Source: a virus
IMG/VR virus record: IMGVR_UViG_3300009285_000224
Coordinates: 1 to 31,849 of that record
Reading direction: 5' to 3' (one strand)
DNA: 31,849 nucleotides
The notes beneath the pieces were generated by a model that was given only the letters and a program-made list of their open reading frames with translations, had not been told where the DNA came from and did not search any database. Position 1 is the first letter of the stretch. The number at the start of each line of letters is the position of its first letter. Positions 8,049-16,640 of this stretch are shown one piece after another. The position numbers and the translations under genes are program-made.

Positions 8049-8617
8049 AACAAAAATTTACCCCCACCAACAATGACCTATCCTATTACCCCCTACTTTA
8101 CAAAGCGTTGGAAGCAACGAAAGGCGAAGTTATTGAGATGGGCACTGGGCATGGCTCCACTCCCTTACTCCATGAATACTGCACCAAATCTAAAAGGGTA
8201 CTCCACTCCTACGAAACGGAAAAAGAATGGCTATATAAGTTTGAAGATACGGCTAATGATTATCATACTTTTACTCTTTTGGATCGCTCTGCTTGGGATA
8301 GTTGTTCTAACCAGCATGCTTCCCCATCCGTAGTATTCATTGACCACGCACCCGGGGAGCGAAGGAAAGAAGATATTATTCGATTCAAATCCAAATCGGA
8401 TATTATAGTAATTCACGACACCGAACCGACAGGAGCCGGGGATTACCAAGTAAGGCAGCATTTCGGAAAGTTCAAATACTGCGTAGAGGTGCTAAGTAAC
8501 TGGCACGATCCCCGTGAAGCCGGAGCATGGGCCACAGCAGTAAGCGACACGATTGACATTACTAAATGGGTTGGTGAAAAATTCGGAGAGTACAAGATAT
8601 GGGAGCACCAGAAATAA
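8045..8617 (+). CDS. Class I SAM-dependent methyltransferase-like protein
   Basis: 190 aa. EVIEMGTGHGST (motif I, residues 28-39) is a glycine-rich SAM loop. SYETEKEW gives the acidic residue E57 at the end of the next strand. SVVFIDHAPGERR and DIIVIHDTEP follow as motif-like strands, with D100 and D125 as possible metal or substrate ligands. This layout is close to the small-molecule or sugar O-methyltransferases found in cell-surface polysaccharide clusters. There is no DNA-methylase N/DPPY motif. It starts in an ATGA overlap and ends 19 bases inside the next gene. The substrate is unknown. Confidence 0.75.
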   Translation: MKQKFTPTNNDLSYYPLLYKALEATKGEVIEMGTGHGSTPLLHEYCTKSKRVLHSYETEKEWLYKFEDTANDYHTFTLLDRSAWDSCSNQHASPSVVFIDHAPGERRKEDIIRFKSKSDIIVIHDTEPTGAGDYQVRQHFGKFKYCVEVLSNWHDPREAGAWATAVSDTIDITKWVGEKFGEYKIWEHQK

Positions 8618-8844
8618 TAGCCATGGGTTGGTTATCAAACCTATTCGTTTCCCTTTGGATTAACGCAATGTCAAAGACAAGGGTATGGCTGACATTAAAA
8701 CCATTCTCATGTCAGGAGTGCATGGGGTTTTGGATAGGACTTATATATGCAATTTATTTTCACGAAAACATTATTATCTTTGCCTGTCTATCCTCACTCG
8801 TAGCGGTAGGGATAAAAGCAATCCTTGACAGAATTTATAGATGA
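8599..8844 (+). CDS. Small membrane protein with CxxC-GFW motif
   Basis: 81 aa. There are two or three hydrophobic segments: MGWLSNLFVSLWI, GFWIGLIYAIYF and IIIFACLSSLVAVGI. Between them lies FSCQECMGFWIGL (Cys38, Cys41), the C-x2-C-x-G-F-W signature of DUF1360-type small membrane proteins often carried by phages. The function of that family is not known to me. The ATG at 8599 is preceded by GGAGAG at a workable distance, so I keep it although it overlaps the methyltransferase by 19 bases; Met9 at 8623 is the alternative. It overlaps the next gene by ATGA. Confidence 0.72.
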   Translation: MGAPEIIAMGWLSNLFVSLWINAMSKTRVWLTLKPFSCQECMGFWIGLIYAIYFHENIIIFACLSSLVAVGIKAILDRIYR

Positions 8845-9074
8845 TTACGGAAGCCCAATATAATCTACTCCTTCCCCACAAAGAGGACATCATTAAGTTT
8901 CAAGCAACAAAACGCAACCGAAACCATGAAGCAATGATTATAGCTGACAAAATCCGCCAAGCTCACGGAATGGGAGCTATCAACTACGCCTGCGATGGGT
9001 GTAAGATAGTGGCATTAAATGATATATACAATATGTTTATGGAGTATGAAAATAACGCTAACACAAAAGGCTAA
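8841..9074 (+). CDS. Hypothetical protein with single CxxC, 77 aa
   Basis: I do not recognise it beyond general resemblance to short proteins found just before phage terminases in this group. It is helical (MITEAQYNLLLPHKEDIIKF), with one Cys pair in YACDGCKIVALNDIYN (Cys51, Cys54). The second pair needed for a classical zinc site is missing, so metal binding would need a dimer. The start overlaps the previous stop by ATGA. It ends 6 bases before the small terminase gene and closes the leftward coupled block. Confidence 0.6.
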   Translation: MITEAQYNLLLPHKEDIIKFQATKRNRNHEAMIIADKIRQAHGMGAINYACDGCKIVALNDIYNMFMEYENNANTKG

Positions 9075-9080
9075 AATAAG

Positions 9081-9479
9081 ATGGGAGAACTTATACCGCA
9101 AGATCACGGAGGAGCAGTTAATCGGTACTTAAAAGGAGAAAGCGGAAATCTTAATGGACGACCCCGCAAGTGGGTTAGTAAACTTAAAGACAAAGGGTAT
9201 ACGAAAACAGAAATATTAGATGCGATTCAGGTTGTTATGTCTATGGATTCCCCGGCATTACAGGAGATATTGAACGATGAAACAAACACAATCCTTGAGC
9301 GCACTATTGCTAAGGCATTACTTGAAGGACTACGCAAGGGAACACTTTACAGTCTGGAAACCCTCACCACAAGGCTCCACGGAATGCCCAAGCAAGAAAT
9401 AGAACAGAATGTAAATATAACAACCTTCAATATAACCTTAAACCTAAATGGAGACATACCCAAAGTTAATGAGCCTTAA
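9081..9479 (+). CDS. terS: Terminase small subunit (putative)
   Basis: 132 aa. KGESGNLNGRPRK at residues 18-30 is the K-G-x-S-G-N-x-N-G-R-P signature of DUF5681-type proteins that precede large terminases in many phages. The rest is helical (TKTEILDAIQVVMSM, TILERTIAKALLEGL), as expected for a DNA-recognition oligomer. It would bind the packaging site and hand DNA to the large subunit, whose gene starts 6 bases later. The call rests on the motif plus adjacency to an unmistakable terminase. The basic GRPRK patch may contact DNA. Confidence 0.75.
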   Translation: MGELIPQDHGGAVNRYLKGESGNLNGRPRKWVSKLKDKGYTKTEILDAIQVVMSMDSPALQEILNDETNTILERTIAKALLEGLRKGTLYSLETLTTRLHGMPKQEIEQNVNITTFNITLNLNGDIPKVNEP

Positions 9480-9485
9480 CATGAT

Positions 9486-10691
9486 ATGGACGCAAACATC
9501 AACTACACACGTCCCTTTGTTTACGAGTATCAGCGTAGCATAATAGACAGCCTATCACGATTCACGGTTACTGAGGCAAGTACTAAAACGGGCAAGACCG
9601 CTTCGCATATCATTTGGCTATTTGAGCAACCTTTAGTTCTTAAATTAAAACCAGGGGAATCATGTTGGTGGGTAGCTCCCACCTTCTCACAAGCGGAGAT
9701 GGCGTTTAACCGCATGAGGAGGCAAATAGACAATCCGAACTTCTTTAAAGTAAACCTATCCAAACTAACCCTCACCTACCCCACGGGCGCGGATATACAC
9801 TTTAAAAGCGCAGAAAGGCCAGATAACCTTTACGGAGATGATGTATACGCCTGTGTGTTTGATGAGTTCACTCGCGCAAGGGAAGAGGCGTGGCATGCTA
9901 TTAGAAGTACACTGACTAAGACAAACGGAAAATGTAAGTTTATCGGTAATGTAAAGGGTAAGAAGAACTGGGGATACAGGCTGGCACAAAAAGCCAAAGC
10001 TGGAGAACCAAACTTTGCCTACTTTAAAATCACCGCATACGATGCTGTTAAGGAGGGACTTATAACACAAGCAGAAGTTGAGCAAGCAAAGAGGGATTTG
10101 CCCGACAACGTATTCAAAGAGCTTTACCTAGCAGAACCAAGCGAAGATGGATCAAATCCTTTCGGGTACGATCATATCAAGAGGCAACTCAGAGGATTAT
10201 CTCACCATGCACCTGTTGTGTATGGTGTTGACCTTGCCAAGTCAGTAGACTGGACAGTCTGTATAGGCTTGGATGTCCACGGCATGGTATGTGAGCTTCA
10301 CCGGTGGCAGGCTGATTGGGATACTACGAAGAATAAGCTGATAGAGATATGCAGCAAAGTACCAACGATAGTAGACAGTACTGGCGTTGGCGACCCGATA
10401 GTAGAAAACATCCAAAAGGTACGAAGCAACTTTGAGGGGTTCAAGTTCAGCTCAGTATCAAAGCAGCAGATCATGGAAGGACTAGCAGCAGGAATACAAC
10501 AAGGTAAGACATCAGTGATTCAAGGCGTACACAGGGATGAATTAGAATCTTATGAGTTTGAATTTACCAGGTCAGGAGTTAAGTACACATGTCCTTCAGG
10601 GCTACACGATGACACAGTATGCGCTCACGCTTTAGCCTTCCATAAGTTCACCCAAAGAAAGACCGGTAATTATAATATTAGGGTTATTTAG
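9486..10691 (+). CDS. terL: Terminase large subunit
   Basis: 401 aa. An ATPase domain is followed by a nuclease domain. The Walker A-like loop is ASTKTGKT at 31-38, a deviant form common in terminases. WWVAPTFSQA near 61-70 is the Q-motif-like strand. Walker B is CVFDEFTRA, with D126 and E127, and KFIGNVKG holds the coupling motif. The RNase H-like nuclease shows VVYGVDLAKSVDW (D249), TIVDSTGVGD (D298) and HDDTVCA (D375/D376), the three acidic metal positions. It powers DNA translocation into the prohead and cuts concatemers at the portal. Length and motif spacing are normal. It is followed by a 35-base spacer carrying a conserved motif. Confidence 0.95.
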   Translation: MDANINYTRPFVYEYQRSIIDSLSRFTVTEASTKTGKTASHIIWLFEQPLVLKLKPGESCWWVAPTFSQAEMAFNRMRRQIDNPNFFKVNLSKLTLTYPTGADIHFKSAERPDNLYGDDVYACVFDEFTRAREEAWHAIRSTLTKTNGKCKFIGNVKGKKNWGYRLAQKAKAGEPNFAYFKITAYDAVKEGLITQAEVEQAKRDLPDNVFKELYLAEPSEDGSNPFGYDHIKRQLRGLSHHAPVVYGVDLAKSVDWTVCIGLDVHGMVCELHRWQADWDTTKNKLIEICSKVPTIVDSTGVGDPIVENIQKVRSNFEGFKFSSVSKQQIMEGLAAGIQQGKTSVIQGVHRDELESYEFEFTRSGVKYTCPSGLHDDTVCAHALAFHKFTQRKTGNYNIRVI

Positions 10692-10695
10692 TTTA

Positions 10696-10728
10696 CACAA
10701 TTTCCACCTTTTACTGTCCTATAAGTAT
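10696..10728 (+). promoter_or_regulatory. 33-base conserved motif, copy 1
   Basis: The only non-coding stretch after terL carries CACAATTT, five variable bases, TTTT, then ACTGTCC and TATAAGTAT. A second copy of identical length lies at 18908-18940, with 24 of 33 positions the same by my count. It fits a phage promoter or operator but does not match the Bacteroidetes TAnnTTTG box. Its last two bases are the AT of the chaperone start codon, which is hard to reconcile with a simple promoter for that gene unless the transcript is leaderless. Confidence 0.6.
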
Positions 10729-11320
10729 GTGGAAGGACGTAACCATAAATAAATACTACGAGTTACACACCATCACCAAGATGGTAAAAGACCCGGTTGA
10801 GCTTAACATCCGATTACTAGCATGTTACAAAGGTGTTGACTATAAAGCAATTGAGAGGCTAACAGTCCGGCAACTTACAAAAGAACTTCAAGCCATTGCC
10901 TTCCTAAAAGAACTTCCTTCAGAGACCAAACTACAAACTACATTCCGATTGAGAGGGAATATATACAAGGCTATCATACTAACCGAGCAATTAACATCTG
11001 GTCAGTTCATAGACTTTGCCTCAATCGGAAAAGACGAAAAGCCTGAAGATACTATTTACCACATACACGAATTACTAGGGGCAATGTGTATGAAAAGAAA
11101 GTGGATTACTAAACTTCCGTTCCTTACATACGAATACGAAGGTTGGGAAAAGACAGCGGCCGTATTCCACGATCACATGACGATGGACATCGCCTATCCG
11201 TTTTATCTTTTTTTTTGCAACGTATTAAAGAACTTACAACAACCTATGGTAGACTATTCCCTAAAGATAGCGAACAAGGAGATCGAGAAGATGAAGAAGT
11301 TGATAAAGGAATCAGTATAA
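10727..11320 (+). CDS. Tail assembly chaperone, short form (G-like)
   Basis: 197 aa. The start MWKDVTINKYYELHTI resembles the W-K-[DE]-[IV]-T opening of tail chaperones in Bacteroidetes siphophages. The rest is helical, with no catalytic motif. The decisive feature is the 3' end: a run of nine T (11208-11216) holds an in-frame T-TTT-TTT heptamer, and the -1 frame stays open to 11502 with a protein-like extension. This is the G/GT arrangement of long-tailed phages, in which the short form and the frameshifted form together coat the tape measure before tail tube assembly. The gene also follows the first copy of the 33-base motif. Confidence 0.75.
   Translation: MWKDVTINKYYELHTITKMVKDPVELNIRLLACYKGVDYKAIERLTVRQLTKELQAIAFLKELPSETKLQTTFRLRGNIYKAIILTEQLTSGQFIDFASIGKDEKPEDTIYHIHELLGAMCMKRKWITKLPFLTYEYEGWEKTAAVFHDHMTMDIAYPFYLFFCNVLKNLQQPMVDYSLKIANKEIEKMKKLIKESV
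11208..11216 (+). promoter_or_regulatory. Slippery T9 run for -1 frameshift
   Basis: Nine consecutive T. In the chaperone frame the codons read CTT TTT TTT TGC, so a canonical X-XXY-YYZ heptamer of T occupies 11209-11215. Slipping back one base leads to TTG CAA CGT and the long -1 frame. I see no obvious strong downstream stem, so a stimulatory structure is not established. Confidence 0.7.
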
Positions 11321-11502
11321 CAAATAACTACTACTCGTATTGGGGATGGTATATAACACTGGATAAGTTGAGCGGGGGAGACAGAACGAAATGGGATTTC
11401 TTTTTAAAGATGAATATCATAGAGTTTTTAAATACACTGAGTTACTACAAGGATAAGCACGAATTTGAGATCGAGCAAATAAGATTAAATGGCAGGCACT
11501 AA
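11215..11502 (+). CDS. Frameshift extension of tail assembly chaperone (T-like)
   Basis: This is the -1 reading frame after the slippery run. It adds about 95 residues to the first 163 of the short form, giving a fusion of about 258 aa. The added sequence looks like protein, not shadow: NYYSYWGWYITLDKLSG then KWDFFLKMNIIEFLNTL and KDKHEFEIEQIRL, rich in Trp and Tyr with amphipathic helices. The first ~35 added codons overlap the short form's own frame and are lower in complexity. No well-placed start codon with a leader is seen near 11320, which favours frameshifting over independent translation. The end overlaps the next gene by 14 bases. Confidence 0.7.
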   Translation: MQRIKELTTTYGRLFPKDSEQGDREDEEVDKGISITNNYYSYWGWYITLDKLSGGDRTKWDFFLKMNIIEFLNTLSYYKDKHEFEIEQIRLNGRH

Positions 11503-12019
11503 TTTCCCATCAATAGCGCAGATACTAGGCAACAGGATTGAGTTGGCTATTCAGAATATGAGCCAAAACCTAAAAGATGCTGACGCTATCGCTTCTAATG
11601 TTTTAAACCAGTCTTTAGATTTCACCACTCAAATATTTGGTACAAAGGTAGAGATACACATAATGATGGAAGATTACTGGCGTGGAGTAGACGAAGGGCA
11701 GAAGCCTGGACATAGACCACAGATAGATAAAATATTGAAGTGGATGGCTCACAAAGGAATACAACCTAAACCGTCAATAAGACAAAGGAAAGTATTTAAA
11801 GGAAATAGAAAGTTTAAAGCATCTATCATGGCTTTAAACAGGGAGCAACTTGCAAAGCGCATAGTAGAAAAGATTTACCGAGTAGGAACGAAGCCCACTT
11901 ACTTCGCATCCGATGTTATCAATGAAGAATGGCAAACAAGGGTGGCATCACAACTTCAAGCGGTAGGCGCAACAGACATACGATTCACATTAAACGTACC
12001 TAAAGAAACTATAATATAA
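11489..12019 (+). CDS. Neck/tail-completion-like protein (HK97 gp10-like)
   Basis: 176 aa. The central part MMEDYWRGVDEGQKPGHRP followed by IDKILKWMAHKGI matches the Y-W-x2-V-x2-G-x-K-P-G pattern of HK97 gp10-like neck proteins, and IYRVGTKPTYFASDVINEEW is the typical second block. Such proteins close the head or join the tail to the connector. An N-terminal helix (IAQILGNRIELAIQNM) is likely. Its place inside the tail module, far from the portal, is unusual for this family. The start overlaps the frameshift extension, and the stop overlaps the next start by one base (TAATG). Confidence 0.62.
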   Translation: MAGTNFPSIAQILGNRIELAIQNMSQNLKDADAIASNVLNQSLDFTTQIFGTKVEIHIMMEDYWRGVDEGQKPGHRPQIDKILKWMAHKGIQPKPSIRQRKVFKGNRKFKASIMALNREQLAKRIVEKIYRVGTKPTYFASDVINEEWQTRVASQLQAVGATDIRFTLNVPKETII

Positions 12020-13299
12020 TGGCAATCACAAGCATAACAGGCATTGCTGGCAATACAGGATCAGGGGTTACAGTTCCTGCTTATAACCCGATGGTAATAG
12101 CGGCTGTTTCAAATGCAACTGCTCAGGATAACTTCGAGTACATATTTGATATATCAATCACTGGACAAACCTTCGCTGGAGGCGCGACATTTATAAGGCT
12201 TAAAGCACCAGCCGACCCCACGTATGGAAGTGGGTTTTGTAATTTATCTCCAATAGTTCAAAGGTATTTAACGTCCGACATCGGTAATGATATATACGGA
12301 TTTCAGCAAGCAAGCAACTCTATAAAGGAGGTTGTTGTTCAGTTTGGCGAACTGTACGGTGTAGGCTCTGGAGTTACAGCGTACACAAATCAAAACTCGT
12401 ATACTTTTTATGCGTTCAATGGCAGCATACCAGCGCTTGCATGGAGGAACGCTTATACAAGTGCTGACTACGCAGCGAATACATTTGCCACCCCGGTGAA
12501 CCTTTTAACTAATTCACCATCCAGCGGATCAATAAGAACGAGTGAAGATGCTTGGATAGACATTATAAGTCAAACGAGCGGAGCCGTTAAATACGCAGAA
12601 ATAAAGATTTCATCAAATGGTGGAAGTGATAGATACATTACAGTGGTCAACCCCAACTATCATAACACCTCAACGGTGGCAAATAGAATGTTGAGATTCC
12701 CATCAGGCTTTAATCTAAACAGCATAGCTGCTGGGTCTATAATGTACGGAGAATCACAGCCGATACTATCAGCACTAGCAGGGGCAACGGCAACAGAGTA
12801 CGAGATATTCTTTAAGGACAGCAGCTTTAGGCGTATTTCAGATTCGTTCTATTATAAAATATCCGACCTGTGTACGCCACATACTATTTATAGACTTCAT
12901 TTTAAAAACAAGTTCGGAGCATTCGATTCGTTTTCTTTTATACGAGCGTCACAAGTGAGTACCGATATAAACAGAAAGTCTTACGAAAAGACTATTGGTG
13001 AACCAAAGAGTGCCACTTCATACACGTATAACAACACAGACAGATTCCAGAGTAACTATCATACGCAGCACAAACACACTATTAAATTAAACTCCGATTG
13101 GATAAACGAGGATCAATCCGTTTGGTTAGAGGAGCTTTTAACATCTCCTGAAATATACCATGATGATGATACACACGGATTAGTTCCGGTAAACATAGTA
13201 GAAACCAATTATGTTCAAAGGCAGGCAAAGACGGATAAAATATTTAATCTATCGGTAAGTATTCAATATTCATTTAGCGAAACAAGACAAGGGGGATGA
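12019..13299 (+). CDS. Tail protein, distal-tail-like
   Basis: 426 aa, almost all beta-strand by composition and without a signal peptide. FEYIFDISITGQTFAGG then FIRLKAPADPTYGSGFCNL and SPIVQRYLTSD is a block seen in Bacteroidetes phage tail proteins, next to the baseplate gene. A second half contains ATEYEIFFKDSS and repeated strand-turn units, ending in NLSVSIQYSFSE. It probably forms part of the tail tip or a ring joining tube and baseplate. I cannot assign it to a named family with certainty. It overlaps the following gene by ATGA. Confidence 0.62.
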   Translation: MAITSITGIAGNTGSGVTVPAYNPMVIAAVSNATAQDNFEYIFDISITGQTFAGGATFIRLKAPADPTYGSGFCNLSPIVQRYLTSDIGNDIYGFQQASNSIKEVVVQFGELYGVGSGVTAYTNQNSYTFYAFNGSIPALAWRNAYTSADYAANTFATPVNLLTNSPSSGSIRTSEDAWIDIISQTSGAVKYAEIKISSNGGSDRYITVVNPNYHNTSTVANRMLRFPSGFNLNSIAAGSIMYGESQPILSALAGATATEYEIFFKDSSFRRISDSFYYKISDLCTPHTIYRLHFKNKFGAFDSFSFIRASQVSTDINRKSYEKTIGEPKSATSYTYNNTDRFQSNYHTQHKHTIKLNSDWINEDQSVWLEELLTSPEIYHDDDTHGLVPVNIVETNYVQRQAKTDKIFNLSVSIQYSFSETRQGG

Positions 13300-16200
13300 A
13301 CACTCAATTATTATTAATTACATCAATCTCCGTAGATTCAAATACTGTGGCGACCAATGGAAGCGTATTTGATAATGCGGATAGCGGGTTTCCTTCTTCA
13401 TGGGTCACACCCGAAAACGCGGAGCTGTCAGATGATATATATTCCACAGTATCCCTTGGCTTATTCAACCCTAATTCAAAGTATTTGACAGTTACAGGTT
13501 TTGGATTTTCCCTATCGGTACGGGCGGTGGTGTTGGGCATAAAGATAGATATTGAAAGAAGTACGGCAATAGGAATAACAGACTATTCTATAAAGATTAT
13601 AAAAGGCGGAAGCATATCAGGGGACGAAAAGGCAACAGCAACAGCATGGGCGGCATCTGACCAATATGATACATACGGAAGTTCGACTGATTTATGGGGA
13701 CTTACATGGAGTGCATCGGACATAAACGGTAGCGACTTCGGTATTGCTATTGCTGCACATAGAACTTCAGGGGCAGGCACAGCAAAAATAGATCACGTAA
13801 GAACAACGGTGTACTATAGCATAGCGGGGTATGCCACATCCGGTACTATTGATCTGTACGGTGACATTCCAATTTCTTTGAATTATAACATCGCAGATAT
13901 AAAAGAGCCTCAAAAAAGAAACGCTGATTATTCTAAAACAGTTACCTGTCCGGGTTCAAATAATAATAATAAACTACTCGCACATATTTATGAGATAGGA
14001 GTTGATAGACTATTCAATCCAAATAAAAAAGTTGAGGCGAGAGTTGTATACGATAGCGCACAGGTGTTCAAAGGGTACATGAGACTGGCTAAAATTAGGA
14101 AGCTAAGAGATGACAAAATAGAATACGATTTGGAGTTGATAGGAAGGCTGGCGGATTTGTTTGCAAACATACAAGATGCTAAACTTACCGATTTAGAATG
14201 GTCGGACTTGGACCATACATACAACAGGGCAAATCAAATAGCATCATGGAGTACGCCAGTAGGGAGTAACTACGTGTATCCCTTCGTTGATTATGGGTAT
14301 TCTAATAAGTATGACGAATTTGACGTAAACCATTTATTCCCCGCAGTGTACATCAAAGAGGCATGGGATAGAATTTTCCAGTATGCTGGATTTCAATACT
14401 CATCTTCTTTTTTAACATCTACCTATTTTAAAAGTTTGATAATGCCTTTTACGGGGGAGGCTATGAGGTTAACCGATACACAGATAGCAGCGAGGGAATT
14501 TCAAGCGTCAAGGCTTACAACAAATCAAACACACGTACCGTTTTCTACTTCGGGAACTATAGAATACTTTAATAATATATTTAACGATGATAGCACCAAT
14601 CCAAATATAGATACTGGCGCAAACTATAATACAGCAACGGGGGTTTATACAGTACCAGCAAATGGGTTTTATAATTTTACTTCTGTCATTACCATAGGAG
14701 GAGTAGCCACCCCAAGTATACCAAATCAGTACATAGTTTATTTGATACGCGTATTCCCTAGACTCATCGTAAACGGAATAGCAAGATATGGAGGACAATA
14801 CTACCTACAATTTCCAGTAGGCATTGTGTCAACTGCCCAAACTATAACAGCGACAAATGTACAAATAACGTGGAGTGGATTTTTAACGGTTGGGCAGACA
14901 GTTTACTTAGACTATCAAGCGGTATTACAACCAAATCCGGGAGCGAATTTCTTAGCGATAGGAGTGAGCGACAATGTTAATTATCAATTACGATTAGATA
15001 CTGGTTCTTATTTAAATGCTAAAGTAGAAGCTGTTATAAAAGATGGTGATACGGTATCTTTTAGCAACACACTACCCGCAGAGATGAAGGCTAGGGACTT
15101 CGTAATGTCTATTACGAAGATGCACAATCTTTATTTTGAGTACGACAAAGACATTCCAAACAAGATTTACATAGAGCCAAGAAATGACTACTACAACAAT
15201 AAGATACAGAATTGGTCAAAGAGATTAGATGCCAGTAGAGAGCCGGAGATAATCCCTATGGGTGCTTTGAACGCGAAGCGATACAGATTCACGTACAAAG
15301 ACGATGGAGACGTATTGAACAAAACCTATAAAACAACATACGGTGAGACGTATGCCGAGAAACACACGGACATAGATAACGATTTCCTGAAGAATACGGA
15401 AACGATGGATGTTCTCTTTAGCCCAACGCCTCAGTATCATTCAGCAGGAGGAAATAGGTTTTATCCGGCTATGTTTAACGTAGACTCATCGCTAAAAATA
15501 GTCCACAACAAAAGTATGAATCCTCGTATACTTTATTACGGTGGGCTTATATCGTGCGGGAATTGGTATTTAACAAGCAACCTGGCAAAAGGCGCAGCAC
15601 TTACTACATACCCGTATTGCGGTATGATGGACAACCCAACGGCCCCCACCATTAGCTTAGATTTTGGCGCACCTAAAGAAGTATTTTATGTTCCTGCATG
15701 GCAAGGCTCGTATACGAATAATAATCTTTACAACAAGTACTGGAAGCAGTTTATAGATGAGATAACCGATTACAATAGCTCGATAGTGACGGCTTGGTTT
15801 TGGTTAAAGCCAGTTGATATTATGGAGGTGGACTTTAGGCATGTTTATCATTTCCTTGGTCAGAACTTTAGACTGAATAAAATTTACGACTACAACCCTT
15901 CAGAACTTAGCTTAACAAAGTGCGAGTTCATAAAGATAAAGGTCGGTATTCCATTTGTATCAGGCAGAAAATTTATCACTGGAGGAAGAGGAATAGTGTT
16001 TGACGGGACAAGCCCAACGCCTGTGCCATTCGCTCCTCAGCTAACAACCGCGGGAGGGAATAACAATGGCAGATTAGACGACCACAATAATATTATCGGG
16101 AATATAAATTATATCTCACCAACGTCAACTGGCGTGTTAATTATCGGAGATGCTAATTCGGTAGGGGAGGACGCTCATAACATAACCATACAAAATAGTT

Positions 16201-16634
16201 CGGGGTGTATTGTAGCGGGTGGATTGGTAAATGTTAGCATTTTAAATTCCAGCGGTATTACAGTTACAGAGAGCAATACAGTAATAGAGAACGGAGTGAT
16301 CATATCCTCTCAGAGCACTGGAATTAGCTCATATAAAAAATATATAGCAATACTAAACCAGTCAGGAACGAGCGCACCAACAGCGGTAGTGATTGAAAAC
16401 ACATTGGGCGGAACGGTGGTGTGGACATATAGCAGTGCAGGTATTTATTTAGGGACACTAAACGGAGCGTTTACTGTAAACAAAACTATTATATTTATAG
16501 GGACAGGGGAGGATGGTAATTTTTTCACTTCACCAAAGGTATACAGGTCAAGTTCAAATGAAATTACCATTAACACAAATGTAGGCAACGATTATATGAT
16601 AAATGTACCAATAGAAATAAGAGTTTATGCTTAA
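13296..16634 (+). CDS. Large baseplate/tail-tip protein with fibre-like ends
   Basis: 1112 aa, the longest protein here. Residues ~30-175 form a beta-sandwich module (FPSSWVTPENAELSDDIY, then YLTVTGFGFSL and DLWGLTWSASDINGSDFGI) that recurs in phage and bacterial surface proteins. Next comes a tail-hub-like section: DIPISLNYNIADIKEP, YSKTVTCPGSNNNN, and FKGYMRLAKIRKL. The middle has many aromatic strands. From ~930 the chain turns into Asn/Gly/Ser-rich short strands (NITIQNSSGCIVAGG, VSILNSSGITV) like a beta-helix. The last ~90 residues (YIAILNQSGTSAP ... EIRVYA) match a fibre-tip module seen in other phages. It is probably a baseplate hub with receptor-contact ends. Confidence 0.7.
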   Translation: MNTQLLLITSISVDSNTVATNGSVFDNADSGFPSSWVTPENAELSDDIYSTVSLGLFNPNSKYLTVTGFGFSLSVRAVVLGIKIDIERSTAIGITDYSIKIIKGGSISGDEKATATAWAASDQYDTYGSSTDLWGLTWSASDINGSDFGIAIAAHRTSGAGTAKIDHVRTTVYYSIAGYATSGTIDLYGDIPISLNYNIADIKEPQKRNADYSKTVTCPGSNNNNKLLAHIYEIGVDRLFNPNKKVEARVVYDSAQVFKGYMRLAKIRKLRDDKIEYDLELIGRLADLFANIQDAKLTDLEWSDLDHTYNRANQIASWSTPVGSNYVYPFVDYGYSNKYDEFDVNHLFPAVYIKEAWDRIFQYAGFQYSSSFLTSTYFKSLIMPFTGEAMRLTDTQIAAREFQASRLTTNQTHVPFSTSGTIEYFNNIFNDDSTNPNIDTGANYNTATGVYTVPANGFYNFTSVITIGGVATPSIPNQYIVYLIRVFPRLIVNGIARYGGQYYLQFPVGIVSTAQTITATNVQITWSGFLTVGQTVYLDYQAVLQPNPGANFLAIGVSDNVNYQLRLDTGSYLNAKVEAVIKDGDTVSFSNTLPAEMKARDFVMSITKMHNLYFEYDKDIPNKIYIEPRNDYYNNKIQNWSKRLDASREPEIIPMGALNAKRYRFTYKDDGDVLNKTYKTTYGETYAEKHTDIDNDFLKNTETMDVLFSPTPQYHSAGGNRFYPAMFNVDSSLKIVHNKSMNPRILYYGGLISCGNWYLTSNLAKGAALTTYPYCGMMDNPTAPTISLDFGAPKEVFYVPAWQGSYTNNNLYNKYWKQFIDEITDYNSSIVTAWFWLKPVDIMEVDFRHVYHFLGQNFRLNKIYDYNPSELSLTKCEFIKIKVGIPFVSGRKFITGGRGIVFDGTSPTPVPFAPQLTTAGGNNNGRLDDHNNIIGNINYISPTSTGVLIIGDANSVGEDAHNITIQNSSGCIVAGGLVNVSILNSSGITVTESNTVIENGVIISSQSTGISSYKKYIAILNQSGTSAPTAVVIENTLGGTVVWTYSSAGIYLGTLNGAFTVNKTIIFIGTGEDGNFFTSPKVYRSSSNEITINTNVGNDYMINVPIEIRVYA

Positions 16635-16640
16635 ACTATA

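Noticed and set aside
8073-8333. 86-aa + strand frame
   Set aside because: Inside the methyltransferase gene in another frame; the translation lacks any domain and the overlap is complete.
8045-8617. DNA methyltransferase for restriction evasion
   Set aside because: The SAM loop is present but there is no N/DPPY, PCQ or target-recognition segment, and the gene sits with sugar enzymes.
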